DNA of 64,000 nt from Confluentibacter lentus (GCF_002806995.1 NZ_NIHE01000009.1:62001-126000); one strand, 5' to 3'. Positions 52,717 through 62,431 are shown, numbered from the stretch's first letter. The notes: generated from the letters alone by a model not told the origin. Translations and numbers: made by a program.

Positions 52717-53763
52717 ATGAAAAAAATACTCATCATCGTTATTTTTAGTCCGTTTATTTTTTTGTCATGTTCAAAAAATGATGCAGAGGTATATATTCCC
52801 AAGCCATTAAATTTTGATATGCCTTCAAATTTTCCGGATATAGTTTATAACCTAGATAATAACCCGTTAACCGAAGCAGGATTTGAATTGGGAAAAAAAT
52901 TATTTTATGATGGTAAGCTATCCGCAAATAATGCTATTCCGTGTGCCTTTTGTCATGAGCAAGCGTTTGCTTTTACACATCATGGGCATACATTAAGTCA
53001 TGGGGTAAACGGGGGCATCGGATTAAGAAATTCACAACCCATTCAAAATTTAGCATTTCAAAAGGATTTTATGTGGGATGGAGCTGCCTCTCATTTAGAT
53101 TTTCAACCCATAATTCCAATTACAAGTGATTTAGAGATGGGTGAAACTTTAAGCAATGTTATTGAAAAGCTTAAGGCTGATAGTTATTACCAAAAACAAT
53201 TTGGTCTTGCTTTTGAAGATGGTGAAATTAATGCTGCCAATATGTTAAAAGCCTTATCCCAGTTCATGGTGATGATGGTATCTTCAAATTCTAAATATGA
53301 TAAATATGTGAGGAATGAAGACAACGTAACATTATCACAAATAGAAAGGGATGGTTTAAACACGTTTCAAAACAAATGCGCATCATGTCATGCAACTGAT
53401 TTGTTTTCTGATCAATCTTATAGGAACAACGGACTTTCAATTAATCCGCGACTTAATGATAAAGGGCGTTTTGGAGTTTTAGAAAACCCAGAGGATTTAT
53501 ACAAATTTAAAGTGCCCAGTTTAAGAAATGTTGAGGTGTCGTTTCCTTACATGCATGACGGCAGATTTGCCACTTTAGAAGCCGTATTGGATTTTTATGA
53601 TTCGGGTATGACAGATAATGGCAATGTGGATGCATCCTTAAAACGAGAAGATAATTCTTTTGGTATATCCCTTTCAGCTTACGAAAAAGAAAGTGTCATT
53701 GCTTTCTTAAAGACATTAACAGATAACGAATTTTTAAATGATAAACGTTTTTCAGAATTTTAA
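52717..53763 (+). CDS. MbnH-like di-heme cytochrome c peroxidase family protein
   Basis: A 348-residue lipoprotein (LSCSKN lipobox) with two heme c motifs, CAFCH (about residue 76) and CASCH (about 221), and a methionine-rich C-terminal region. It belongs to the CcpA/MauG family. MauG-like MbnH oxidises a tryptophan of its partner MbnP, here the preceding gene. I use the ATG at 52717; the upstream TTG only adds six residues. Its 3' end overlaps the next gene by 26 bp, suggesting translational coupling. Confidence 0.9.
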   Translation: MKKILIIVIFSPFIFLSCSKNDAEVYIPKPLNFDMPSNFPDIVYNLDNNPLTEAGFELGKKLFYDGKLSANNAIPCAFCHEQAFAFTHHGHTLSHGVNGGIGLRNSQPIQNLAFQKDFMWDGAASHLDFQPIIPITSDLEMGETLSNVIEKLKADSYYQKQFGLAFEDGEINAANMLKALSQFMVMMVSSNSKYDKYVRNEDNVTLSQIERDGLNTFQNKCASCHATDLFSDQSYRNNGLSINPRLNDKGRFGVLENPEDLYKFKVPSLRNVEVSFPYMHDGRFATLEAVLDFYDSGMTDNGNVDASLKREDNSFGISLSAYEKESVIAFLKTLTDNEFLNDKRFSEF

Positions 53764-54748
53764 AATAAAAACCATTTTGTTAAGCTTGCTTGGATTGTTT
53801 TTTTCACAACAACATCAAGCAGCCGTTATACCGCCACATGAGCACAGTCCGTTAAAAGTTTTTTGCGATTTGTGTGGTTGTTCCACAAGTAGCGGTAGTT
53901 CTGGTTTTGGCACTTTAGATAATCTAAGCTTTGTTGGTTTGAGATACATTTACCAAGATTATGAATCGAGAGATGGTATTTTTAGCAATTCGCCCACAAG
54001 CAACGAACGTTTTAACACTTATCAAGTTTGGGGAAGAGTTCCCGTAAATGAGAAATTATATTTTAATGCCATTGTTCCTTACCAAGATTTATATAGGCAT
54101 TTTGAAGATAGAACCGAATATATTAATGGTCTTGGCGATATCACGGTAATAGGTTGGTACCAATTTAAATTTTTCAAAAAGCATAAAGACCACGAAGTAG
54201 ATTTTAATCATGTGGAAGGTGAGGATGAAGAAAATGAATTATCTGGTCACCGATTGAATTTAGGTATTGGTGTAAAATTACCAACAGGTGAATTTGAAAA
54301 TAGGTTAACAGATAGAATAAATCCAGGATTTCAAGTAGGTACCGGAAGTTTGGATGGCATTTTTTCTGTGTTGCATTCCTATTCAAAAAACAGGTTAGGT
54401 GTTAATTCATCAGCTACCTATTATTTAAAAACTGAAAATAAAAACGAGTATCGTTTTGGAAATCAGTTTAGTTTTTCATCGAATGTCTATTATAATGTGC
54501 CTTTAGAGAAATCGGCTTTTAGTCCGTTTTTAGGCATATCCGGCGATGTATATAATTCCATTAAGCAATTTAATGAAGCATTACCAGAGACTAATGGGAA
54601 CATTGTAAATGGTGCTTTTGGCTCAGAATTTATGATAAATAAATTTATTGTTGGCGCCAATTATACGTTTCCCATAAGCCAGAATCTTTTTGGGGATAAT
54701 GTAACGTCTAAAAATAGATTTATGGTCTATTTGAATTATGTTTTATAA
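53738..54748 (+). CDS. Outer-membrane barrel protein with CDLCGC motif of the copper locus
   Basis: A 336-residue outer-membrane protein. After the signal peptide (cut near HQAA), a short segment reads FCDLCGCSTSSGSSGFG, three cysteines near the mature N-terminus and suited to bind copper. The remainder is beta-strand barrel sequence of the phenol-degradation transporter (MetA-like) type. It overlaps mbnH by 26 bp and is probably the export or uptake pore of the locus. The following large inverted repeat may end the operon. Confidence 0.8.
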   Translation: MINVFQNFKIKTILLSLLGLFFSQQHQAAVIPPHEHSPLKVFCDLCGCSTSSGSSGFGTLDNLSFVGLRYIYQDYESRDGIFSNSPTSNERFNTYQVWGRVPVNEKLYFNAIVPYQDLYRHFEDRTEYINGLGDITVIGWYQFKFFKKHKDHEVDFNHVEGEDEENELSGHRLNLGIGVKLPTGEFENRLTDRINPGFQVGTGSLDGIFSVLHSYSKNRLGVNSSATYYLKTENKNEYRFGNQFSFSSNVYYNVPLEKSAFSPFLGISGDVYNSIKQFNEALPETNGNIVNGAFGSEFMINKFIVGANYTFPISQNLFGDNVTSKNRFMVYLNYVL

Positions 54749-54777
54749 AATTTAAAACCTATCAAAGTAAACTTTAA

Positions 54778-54850
54778 TGTCAGTTTGAGCGCAGTCGAAA
54801 ACCTTAATTAATTAGATTACTAATGCATTTCGACTGCGCTCAATGTGACA
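54778..54850. repeat. Long inverted repeat (terminator-like genomic repeat)
   Basis: Arms TTGAGCGCAGTCGAAA and TTTCGACTGCGCTCAA are perfect and extended by TGTCA/TGACA, with a 27-nt spacer. It lies between the convergent copper-locus and oxyR genes. Repeats with a GAGCGCAGTCGAAA-type core are widespread in Flavobacteriaceae genomes; this is from memory. Confidence 0.85.
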
Positions 54851-54869
54851 TTTACTTCTAACAGTCTTT

Positions 54870-55811
54870 TTACTTTGCAGGCAGCGGACTAATAATTTTC
54901 ACATTCTGAAACGCTATTGCTCCTCTTATAATTCCGGAAATAACACTTTGCATGGCCTCAATGATTTGAATTTTCAGTTCACTTTTATGGTAAATGATAC
55001 TGACTTCCCTCGCCGGACTTGGTTCATTAAAATAGTGTAAATTCTTTTTGGCCTTATCGTTTAAATCCAATGTATGCAAATAGGGTAGTAGTGTCATGCC
55101 CATACCTTCATCCGATAATTTTATAAGCGTTTCTATACTGCCGCTTTCCAACTGAAAGGTTTCTTCGGTTTGATTTTTAAAAGCTTTACAAAGGTTTATA
55201 ACACCATCTCTAAAACAATGGCCATCTTCCAATAAAAGCATATCATCAATTTCTAAATCAATGGTGTTAATTTTTTGCTTGGTATGCAATCTGTGGTTTT
55301 CAGGAATATAACCTACAAAGGGTTCGAAATACAATACGCGTTCTTTTATAAAGTCAATTTCCAAGGGTGTTGCAGCAATGGCGGCATCTAAGTGGCCTTC
55401 TTTTATTCTATTTATAATTTCATCAGTGGTTAATTCTTCAATTTTAAGCTTGATTTTTGGGTATTTTTTTATGAAGGCTTTTAAGAACATTGGTAATAAG
55501 GTTGGCATGACGGTTGGAATAATCCCCAGTTTGAATTCGCCACCTATAAATCCTTTTTGCTGATCTACAATGTCTTGTATTCTATACGATTCGTTTACAA
55601 TGTTTTTTGCTTGAATGACTATTTTTCTACCAACATCAGTCAATTCAATGGGCTTTTTACTTCTATCGAAAATCTGGATGTTCAATTCATCTTCCAATTT
55701 CTGGATTTGCATGCTTAAGGTTGGTTGCGTTACAAAGCATTTTTCCGCAGCCTTTGTAAAGTTTTGGTTTTCTGCTACCGCCAAAACATAATATAATTGT
55801 GTAATTGTCAT
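54870..55811 (-). CDS. oxyR: OxyR-type LysR regulator (peroxide sensor)
   Basis: A 313-residue LysR protein with an N-terminal winged helix (residues 1-60, NFTKAAEKCFVTQPTLSMQIQKLE) and a periplasmic-binding-fold sensor domain. The two redox cysteines fall at C199 (EDGHCFRDG) and C208 (VINLC), the same spacing and numbering as E. coli OxyR, so it should sense H2O2 by disulphide formation. It is divergent from dps, with a 104-bp shared promoter region, a typical OxyR target arrangement. Confidence 0.95.
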   Translation of the reverse strand: MTITQLYYVLAVAENQNFTKAAEKCFVTQPTLSMQIQKLEDELNIQIFDRSKKPIELTDVGRKIVIQAKNIVNESYRIQDIVDQQKGFIGGEFKLGIIPTVMPTLLPMFLKAFIKKYPKIKLKIEELTTDEIINRIKEGHLDAAIAATPLEIDFIKERVLYFEPFVGYIPENHRLHTKQKINTIDLEIDDMLLLEDGHCFRDGVINLCKAFKNQTEETFQLESGSIETLIKLSDEGMGMTLLPYLHTLDLNDKAKKNLHYFNEPSPAREVSIIYHKSELKIQIIEAMQSVISGIIRGAIAFQNVKIISPLPAK

Positions 55812-55857
55812 TGTGCATCGATTTAGACTATAAAAATATAAAAACTATCAATAAAAC

Positions 55858-55892
55858 TTATGGTTATAATCGTTAATTATAAACTAAATTTG
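55858..55892 (+). promoter_or_regulatory. dps promoter with TAnnTTTG box
   Basis: TAAATTTG (55885-55892) fits the Bacteroidota -7 element; a weak -33-like TTATGG lies at 55858-55863. The dps ATG is at 55916. The AT-rich dyads before the -33 region may include an OxyR site, but the motif is not clear. Confidence 0.55.
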
Positions 55893-55915
55893 TAGTAATA
55901 ATAAAATACAACATT

Positions 55916-56395
55916 ATGATAGTTAATAGTATAGGTTTAGATACCTCAAAAACTAAAGATTTAGTAAAAGATTTAAACAATTTGTTAGCAAATTTTCAAA
56001 TATATTATCAGAACCTAAGAGGTATCCATTGGAACATCAAAGGAAAGCGCTTTTTCGATTTACATGTTAAGTTTGAAGAACTATATACCGATGCCAATAT
56101 GAAAGTGGATATGATCGCAGAGCGTATTTTAACGTTGGGTGAAACGCCTTTTCATACGTTCAGTGATTATGTTGAGAATGCCCAAATACCTATCGGAAAA
56201 AACATTTCACAAGATGAAAAAGCGGTTGCTTTGATTGTGGATTCCCTTTCGGGATTATTAAAAATAGAACGTGCGATTTTGGATAAATCTGACAAGGCCA
56301 ATGATGAAGGAACAAACTCGATGATGAGTGACTTTATTACCGAACAAGAAAAAACCGTTTGGATGATGAAAGCTTGGTTGAACGAAACGGTTTAA
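55916..56395 (+). CDS. dps: Dps ferritin-like DNA-protection protein
   Basis: A 159-residue mini-ferritin that oxidises and stores iron and shields DNA. The ferroxidase residues align with E. coli Dps: H38, H50, E54 (Asp in E. coli), D65 and E69. The landmark HWNIKGKRFFDLHVKFEELY is present. It lacks a long basic N-terminal tail, so DNA binding may be weak. It is divergent from oxyR. Confidence 0.95.
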   Translation: MIVNSIGLDTSKTKDLVKDLNNLLANFQIYYQNLRGIHWNIKGKRFFDLHVKFEELYTDANMKVDMIAERILTLGETPFHTFSDYVENAQIPIGKNISQDEKAVALIVDSLSGLLKIERAILDKSDKANDEGTNSMMSDFITEQEKTVWMMKAWLNETV

Positions 56396-56416
56396 ATAAA
56401 TTTGATTAATAGCTTT

Positions 56417-56447
56417 AAAGGCCTTCAATAATTTGGGGGTCTTTTTT
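56417..56447 (+). terminator. Terminator after dps
   Basis: Arms AAAGGCCTTC and GGGGGTCTTT pair with several G-T pairs, followed by T-rich DNA. A weaker example than the others. Confidence 0.55.
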
Positions 56448-56459
56448 ATTAATATGCTT

Positions 56460-57167
56460 TTAATTTATAATTTCAACTTTCCGAATATAAATATTCTTCA
56501 AAGGCCAATCGCCATCATCTGTTTCCACTGCAGCAATCTTGTCAACAACATCCATGCCTTTGGTGACTTCGCCAAAAATGGTGTAATCGCCATCCAAAAA
56601 ATGGGCACCTCCTTGTTGTTGCACAATAAAAAACTCATATGGAGAAGCTAGTTTATGAGGATTATCAATATCACTGCTGGGCATAGAAATCACTCCTCTA
56701 TTGTGTTTGTAGCCTTTTTTAGTGTCGGTAGGTAGTAAGTATTGACCTATTTCAGAGCGCTTTTTGGCTGTTTTTTTATCATCGCTATTGCCTGCCTGTA
56801 TCATAAAATTATCAATAACGCGATAAAATTGTGTGCCATCAAAATAATGGCGCTTTGTTAAATAGATAAAATTAGAGCGATGATACTTTGTGTCATTATA
56901 TAGTAAAATATCAATAGTTCCGAAATCTGTGGTTATGCGTACCTTATTTTCTTTATGCTTTTTATTATATTCAGCAAAAAAGGGCACAGCATTTTTGTCA
57001 TCTAAAATAGGGAAATTGGTTTCAGTTGCTTTGGATGTATTTTCAATGGGTATTTTAGAAAGCGTATCTTTAGTTTCAGTCACTTTCATATCCATTTTCT
57101 TTTTTGATTGTTTATCTTCACAATTCAGAAATAAAATAGAAACACATAACAATAAGATAACGCGCAT
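56460..57167 (-). CDS. Cyclophilin-type peptidyl-prolyl isomerase lipoprotein
   Basis: A 235-residue lipoprotein (lipobox LFLNC, C16) with a Pro-isomerase domain from about residue 75: VRITTDFGTIDILLYND, FDGTQFYRVIDNFMIQAGNSD, and HFLDGDYTIFGEVTKGMDVVDKI. It helps fold exported proteins. The QxGGxHFLDG segment of the active site is present. It is divergent from the CoA pyrophosphatase gene, with only 5 bp between the start codons. Confidence 0.93.
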   Translation of the reverse strand: MRVILLLCVSILFLNCEDKQSKKKMDMKVTETKDTLSKIPIENTSKATETNFPILDDKNAVPFFAEYNKKHKENKVRITTDFGTIDILLYNDTKYHRSNFIYLTKRHYFDGTQFYRVIDNFMIQAGNSDDKKTAKKRSEIGQYLLPTDTKKGYKHNRGVISMPSSDIDNPHKLASPYEFFIVQQQGGAHFLDGDYTIFGEVTKGMDVVDKIAAVETDDGDWPLKNIYIRKVEIIN

Positions 57168-57172
57168 AAAGA

Positions 57173-57814
57173 ATGGATTTTAATGAATTTTTGGGATTAT
57201 CTTCAAAAATAAAAAATATACAGCTTCCAGCCGAAGAATCCCATCTTAAAATGATACCGCCCTCTCGTAAGGCTTTGTTAAATGTTCAAATTGAAGCTGT
57301 TAATCTAGCTAAAAAAGCAGGTGTTTTGGCATTGTTCTATCCAGATGAAAACAACCAAACAAAATTTATTTTAATATTAAGAAAGACTTATGAAGGCATT
57401 CATTCGGCACAAGTCAGCTTTCCAGGAGGGAAGTTAGAAGTTCAAGATACCTCATTAAAAGAAGCAGCTATAAGGGAAACATTTGAAGAAGTTGGCGTTT
57501 CAAAAAATGCTATTGAAATTTTAAGGGCATTAACACAGGTTTACATTGCACCTAGTAACTTTTATGTGCATCCATTTATGGCAATTACGCCAAAAACGCC
57601 GTTTTTTAAACTTCAAGAAGATGAGGTTGAAGCACTTATTGAGGTGGATTTACGGCATTTTTTGGATGATAACATCGTTACGACCAAACGTGTCAAGGCA
57701 TCCTATAACATTGATGTTGAAGTTCCTACATTCCTTTTAAACGATCACATTGTTTGGGGAGCAACCGCTATGATATTAAGCGAAATAAAAGACTTGCTAA
57801 AAGAATTAATGTAG
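57173..57814 (+). CDS. NUDIX hydrolase, CoA pyrophosphatase type
   Basis: A 213-residue NUDIX enzyme likely splitting CoA into phosphopantetheine and 3',5'-ADP. The CoA-specific and Nudix motifs are seen as SFPGGKLEVQDTSLKEAA and IRETFEEVGV (REUxEExGU), followed by LTQVYIAPSNFYVHPFMA. It lies 50 bp upstream of the acyltransferase gene and may be co-transcribed with it. Confidence 0.9.
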   Translation: MDFNEFLGLSSKIKNIQLPAEESHLKMIPPSRKALLNVQIEAVNLAKKAGVLALFYPDENNQTKFILILRKTYEGIHSAQVSFPGGKLEVQDTSLKEAAIRETFEEVGVSKNAIEILRALTQVYIAPSNFYVHPFMAITPKTPFFKLQEDEVEALIEVDLRHFLDDNIVTTKRVKASYNIDVEVPTFLLNDHIVWGATAMILSEIKDLLKELM

Positions 57815-57863
57815 TTTATAGATTTATTACATTTGTAATCTCTAACTAATTGAAGCATGATGC

Positions 57864-58661
57864 ATGGGATTGTTTAAGCGAAATCCATTCGGACATATAC
57901 TTTTTGTAAAAAAATGGCTCATACGCATTTTGGGTGCTATGACTCACAGACGCTTTCGTGGGTTCAATGAATTGCAAATTGAAGGTTCTGAGGTTATTAA
58001 AAATTTACCAGAAACCAACGTCCTATTTATATCCAATCACCAAACTTACTTTGCTGATGTTGTTGCCATGTTCCATGTGTTTAACGCTAGTTTAAGCGGT
58101 CGTACAGATTCCATAAAAAATGTGGGTTATTTATGGAATCCCAAACTTAATATCTATTATGTTGCTGCCAAAGAAACCATGAAAGCAGGTTTATTGCCAA
58201 AAATTTTAGCTTATGTAGGCTCCATTAGTATAGAGCGTACTTGGCGAGCCGAAGGTAAAGATGTAAACAGGCAAGTTAAAATGAGTGATATCTCCAACAT
58301 TGCTAAAGCGTTGGATGATGGTTGGGTCATCACCTTTCCGCAAGGTACCACTACGCCTTTTAAACCTATAAGAAAAGGAACAGCGTTTATTATTAAAAAC
58401 TACAGACCTATTGTGGTTCCTATTGTTATAGATGGTTTTAGACGTTCTTTTGATAAAAAGGGACTTCGAATTAAAAAGAAAAATATTTTGCAATCTATGG
58501 AGATTAAAGAGCCGTTGGTGATTGATTATGAAAACGAAACCACCGATGATATTGTAAAAAGAATTGAATACGCCATAGAACAACATCCTTCCTTTTTAAA
58601 AGTAATTCCACGAGAAGAAGTGGAAGCCCAAGAAGCTTTAAATAAACTCCGAGAGTGGTAG
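57864..58661 (+). CDS. Lysophospholipid acyltransferase (PlsC-like)
   Basis: A 265-residue membrane-associated acyltransferase of the PlsC/LPLAT fold, making phosphatidic acid or a related lipid. Motif I reads SNHQTYFADVV (His-x5-Asp instead of the usual His-x4-Asp), a longer spacing I think occurs in this Bacteroidota subgroup. The FPEGTR motif reads FPQGTTTPFKPIRKGTAF. One N-terminal hydrophobic segment (about 9-27) is weak. Confidence 0.88.
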   Translation: MGLFKRNPFGHILFVKKWLIRILGAMTHRRFRGFNELQIEGSEVIKNLPETNVLFISNHQTYFADVVAMFHVFNASLSGRTDSIKNVGYLWNPKLNIYYVAAKETMKAGLLPKILAYVGSISIERTWRAEGKDVNRQVKMSDISNIAKALDDGWVITFPQGTTTPFKPIRKGTAFIIKNYRPIVVPIVIDGFRRSFDKKGLRIKKKNILQSMEIKEPLVIDYENETTDDIVKRIEYAIEQHPSFLKVIPREEVEAQEALNKLREW

Positions 58662-58806
58662 TAAAGCCTTGTTATTCCTAGAAAAATAAATAATAATCAT
58701 TTTCTTTTTTTGATTCATCTTGCGTGAAATTTAACTAACTTCGTAATTAACTGATTCTTTATTTTAATAATTTGAATATCAGTAATTTAAAGTTATTTAT
58801 TCCGCG

Positions 58807-60453
58807 ATGAAAAAAGAATTTACCCCCAAATTATTTTCTCTTATAAAAGAAGGCATTTCTAAGGGAACTATTGTAAAGGATGTGCTTTCTGGAATTATCG
58901 TAGGTATTGTAGCGCTTCCTCTTGCTATTGCTTTTGCCATTGCTTCTGGAGTGTCACCAGAAAAAGGTATTATAACGGCTATTATAGCTGGAATCATCAT
59001 CTCAACCTTTGGTGGTAGCCGTGTACAAATAGGTGGGCCCACAGGTGCTTTTATTGTCATAGTTTATGGGATTGTTCAGGAATTTGGAATCAACGGATTA
59101 ACCATTGCCACTTTTATTGCTGGGTTTATAATTATAGGATTGGGCTTGGCACGTTTGGGTAATTTGCTGAAGTTTATTCCATATTCGCTTATTGTTGGTT
59201 TTACAAGTGGCATTGCTTTAATTATTTTTTCTTCTCAAATCAATGATTTTTTTGGTTTGCACATTGACAAAGTCCCTGCTGATTTCATAGATAAATGGAA
59301 AGTCTATTTTGAGAATTTCAATCATGTGAATTGGTATGCCATCGTCATAGCAGCCGGAACCATTCTTATTACCTTATATTTTCAAAAACTTATAAAAAAA
59401 ATACCTGGATCTATTGTTGCTATTTTGGTGTCGACTATTATAGTCAAGCTGTTTGAAATCCCTGTTGATACTATAGAAAGTAACTTTGGTAATATTCCCA
59501 ATCATTTTAGTTTGCCATCACTACCAAATGTAGATTTCGAAACAATAAAATTACTGATAGCACCCGCTTTTGCCATTGCTTTATTGGGCAGTATAGAATC
59601 ATTGCTTTCGGCAGTCGTATCCGATTCAATGATTGGAGGGAAACACCGCTCTAATATCGAATTAATAGCGCAAGGTGCTGCAAACATTGTGGCATCATTA
59701 TTTGGTGGTATACCCGCCACAGGTGCTATCGCCAGAACGGCAACCAATGTTAAGAATGGCGGCAGAACACCTATTGCGGGCATCACGCATGCATTGGTTT
59801 TATTATCCATTATGCTGTTATTTGCGCCTTATGCTAAATTAATTCCACTTTCCTGTCTTGCTGGGGTTTTAATGGTCGTGGCTTATCATATGAGCGAATG
59901 GCGGCAATTCAAATCCATTTTAAAAGGTAATAGAATGGATATCATCATTTTATTAACCACTTTTTTTCTCACGGTCATTTTCGATTTGGTCATCGCTATT
60001 GAAATTGGTATTGTACTTTCCAGCTTTATGTTTATGAAACGCATGAGTGAATCGGTGCTTGTTGAAAACATATCAACAGACCATATAAATGGCGAACATT
60101 TATTTGATGAAGAACAATTGGACTTGCCTAAAGATGTGTTGTTATATGAAATAAATGGGCCTTTATTTTTTGGAGCGGCACGCCAATTTCAAGAAACCAT
60201 AACCAATACACATTTACAGCCCAAAGTTATTATTATTAGGATGCGTTACGTTCCCTTAATAGATGCTACAGGGTATCAAAGCTTAAAAGAAATCATTAAA
60301 TCTTATCACACAAGAAACATAAAAGTTATTTTGTCTGGCATACTCGAAACATTAAAAATCGATTTCGAAAAAAATGGTATGTACGCCGTTTTAGATAGTC
60401 AATATATAGTAGGAGATATCAAAGAAGCCATTAGAATAGCAAGTGAACATTAA
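58807..60453 (+). CDS. SulP-family anion transporter with STAS domain
   Basis: A 548-residue inner-membrane transporter with 10-12 hydrophobic helices (to about residue 410) and a cytoplasmic STAS domain (about 435-548; YEINGPLFFGAARQF, IIIRMRYVPLIDATGYQSL). SulP proteins carry sulfate, bicarbonate or dicarboxylates; the substrate cannot be read. The conserved IGGPTGAFIVIVYGIV and GGIPATGAIARTATN segments are complete. A 145-bp gap separates it from the acyltransferase gene, so it probably has its own promoter. Confidence 0.95.
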   Translation: MKKEFTPKLFSLIKEGISKGTIVKDVLSGIIVGIVALPLAIAFAIASGVSPEKGIITAIIAGIIISTFGGSRVQIGGPTGAFIVIVYGIVQEFGINGLTIATFIAGFIIIGLGLARLGNLLKFIPYSLIVGFTSGIALIIFSSQINDFFGLHIDKVPADFIDKWKVYFENFNHVNWYAIVIAAGTILITLYFQKLIKKIPGSIVAILVSTIIVKLFEIPVDTIESNFGNIPNHFSLPSLPNVDFETIKLLIAPAFAIALLGSIESLLSAVVSDSMIGGKHRSNIELIAQGAANIVASLFGGIPATGAIARTATNVKNGGRTPIAGITHALVLLSIMLLFAPYAKLIPLSCLAGVLMVVAYHMSEWRQFKSILKGNRMDIIILLTTFFLTVIFDLVIAIEIGIVLSSFMFMKRMSESVLVENISTDHINGEHLFDEEQLDLPKDVLLYEINGPLFFGAARQFQETITNTHLQPKVIIIRMRYVPLIDATGYQSLKEIIKSYHTRNIKVILSGILETLKIDFEKNGMYAVLDSQYIVGDIKEAIRIASEH

Positions 60454-60545
60454 AGTATTTATGATGTGTATTGACCGTGCCGAGATTTAAATTTCTTAGT
60501 TTTATATATTTCTAATCAAACGAATGCCAACTAAAACCAATTAAG

Positions 60546-62093
60546 ATGATTAAAAAAGTAAATCAAATTATATTTATGCTATGTGTATTAATAGCATTTA
60601 TATCTTGTAAGGATAAATCTCAACCTCAATCAGAAACGTCTAATGAAGCACCTAAATATGAGGAGACTTGGAAATCGCTCGCAACCAACGATCGAGAGCC
60701 AGAATGGTTTAAGGACGCCAAGTTCGGTATTTATTTTCATTGGGGACTTTATAGTGTTCCAGCGTTTGATAACGAATGGTACCCAAGATGGATGTATGTG
60801 CCTGGGAGAACAGAATGGGGCGGAAAGATCTTTGAGCACCAACAAAAAACCTATGGGCCTTTGTCCGAATTCAATTATCACGATTTTATTCCCATGTTTA
60901 CGGCGGAGCATTTTGATGCCAAGGAATGGGCAGATTTATTTAAAAAAGCGGGGGCTAAATTTGCAGGTCCCGTAGCGCAACACCATGATGGATTTGCTAT
61001 GTGGGGCAGTAAGGTAAATCCTTGGAACGTTAAGGATATGGGGCCTAAAAAAGATATTTTAGGTGAATTATATGTCGAATTGAAAAAGAACGACATGAAA
61101 ACCATTGCCACATTCCACCATGCCAGAGTGTTGCAACGTTACGCGCAAGATACGTTACAATGGGCTAAGAATTCATCTAATCCAGGATGGGATAGCCATT
61201 ATCCATATCATCCAGATTATGTCACTTCTACAACCGACCCAAAACTCAGGATGCTTTATGGAAACATGCCAGAGGATGAGTTTCATGAGTATTGGTTAAA
61301 TCAAGTGAATGAGGTGGTGGATAATTATGCGCCCGACATCATTTGGTTTGATTCGTGGCTAGATAAAATTCCAGAAAATTACCGTCAAAAAATGGTAGCA
61401 CACCATTTCAACACAGCCGTTTCTAGAGGTCAACAACCCATTGCCGCTTATAAGCAGGAAGATTTACCTGCAAATGTTGGGATGTTGGATATAGAGCAAG
61501 GTGGAAAAACGGGTCTTTCAGACGATTATTGGCTAACGGATATTACCATAAGTAATTATAGTTGGAGTTATATTACAGGACAAACTTATAAAAAACCAGA
61601 TTTAGTTATCAGAAACATGATTGATGTGTGGAGCAAAAGAGGTATCGTATTGCTGAATATTTCACCAAAAGCAGATGGTACCATTATAGATGAGCAAAGA
61701 CAAGTATTGTTAGCTATTGGTAAATGGATTGATAAGCATAAAGAAGCTGTATATGAAACCAGGGCCTTTACCACATTTGGTTATGGTGAAGCAGCATTTG
61801 AAAAAGGGGAGTTTGGAGGACAATCGGCTACCATGGATTATAATGAAAAAGATATTCGTTTCATGGTATCGAAAGATAATAAGCATTTATATATTTTCTC
61901 ATTAGGACTTCCTAAAGCCGAATCAAATATCGAAATTCGTACACCTATAACATCCAAAATAAAAAACGTATCCGTTGTTGGTAGTGGAGTAGATTTAAAA
62001 TGGACTTTTTTCGATAACAAATTAACGCTTACAACACCAAGTGTATCACAAATGGATGATATAGCAACGGTGTTTAAGGTCGATTTTGAATAA
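60546..62093 (+). CDS. GH29 alpha-L-fucosidase lipoprotein
   Basis: A 515-residue lipoprotein (AFISC lipobox, C21) of glycoside hydrolase family 29, releasing fucose from glycans. The (beta/alpha)8 landmarks are WFKDAKFGIYFHWGLYSVPAF, FAGPVAQHHDGFAMWGSKVNPWN and DIIWFDSWLD, whose Asp (about 269) is the likely nucleophile. It is anchored in the envelope and lies upstream of a GH63-like gene, so both may act on the same glycan. The gap of 338 bp with a terminator implies separate transcripts. Confidence 0.95.
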   Translation: MIKKVNQIIFMLCVLIAFISCKDKSQPQSETSNEAPKYEETWKSLATNDREPEWFKDAKFGIYFHWGLYSVPAFDNEWYPRWMYVPGRTEWGGKIFEHQQKTYGPLSEFNYHDFIPMFTAEHFDAKEWADLFKKAGAKFAGPVAQHHDGFAMWGSKVNPWNVKDMGPKKDILGELYVELKKNDMKTIATFHHARVLQRYAQDTLQWAKNSSNPGWDSHYPYHPDYVTSTTDPKLRMLYGNMPEDEFHEYWLNQVNEVVDNYAPDIIWFDSWLDKIPENYRQKMVAHHFNTAVSRGQQPIAAYKQEDLPANVGMLDIEQGGKTGLSDDYWLTDITISNYSWSYITGQTYKKPDLVIRNMIDVWSKRGIVLLNISPKADGTIIDEQRQVLLAIGKWIDKHKEAVYETRAFTTFGYGEAAFEKGEFGGQSATMDYNEKDIRFMVSKDNKHLYIFSLGLPKAESNIEIRTPITSKIKNVSVVGSGVDLKWTFFDNKLTLTTPSVSQMDDIATVFKVDFE

Positions 62094-62431
62094 TGCGTTA
62101 CAAATTGCTACCGCTAGCTGAAAGCTAGCGGTATATAGTACAAAAAGTAAAAAAACCACAATCATTTTTATGAAGATTGTGGTTTTTTACGTTATTAGAC
62201 AAATACAATATTTGTGTTATAAGCATACGACTTCATCAAATTACCCTATGTTTTTTTACGAGATATTAAAAGAATTATAGTAAAAATAGCAATTAAGCAA
62301 TACTGTTCATAAGCTTGGTAAGGTGTTAAAAAAAAACTATTTTTATTCAAAACTGACGGATTTCATTAAAAAGAAAACAACATTTTTTGTTCGGTTTATG
62401 TAATATTTAATTCAATATATATTTAAAATAT
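62094..62431. other. Intergenic region between fucosidase and GH63-like gene
   Basis: It holds two hairpins: a perfect 11-bp stem TACCGCTAGCT/AGCTAGCGGTA with a 3-nt loop (62109-62133), and a terminator (62149-62189). Beyond 62190 it is AT-rich with no open frame; the promoter of the next gene should be here. Confidence 0.7.
62149..62189 (+). terminator. Terminator after the fucosidase gene
   Basis: Arms AAAAAACCACAATC and GATTGTGGTTTTTT with a 10-nt loop. Confidence 0.92.

Noticed and set aside
54870-56395. oxyR/dps pair as a novel system
   Set aside because: OxyR cysteines (199, 208) and Dps ferroxidase residues match the classical proteins. This is a known peroxide-response arrangement.
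58206-58586. 126-codon minus-strand ORF
   Set aside because: It is antisense to the acyltransferase gene and has low-complexity Phe/Arg/Ser sequence.
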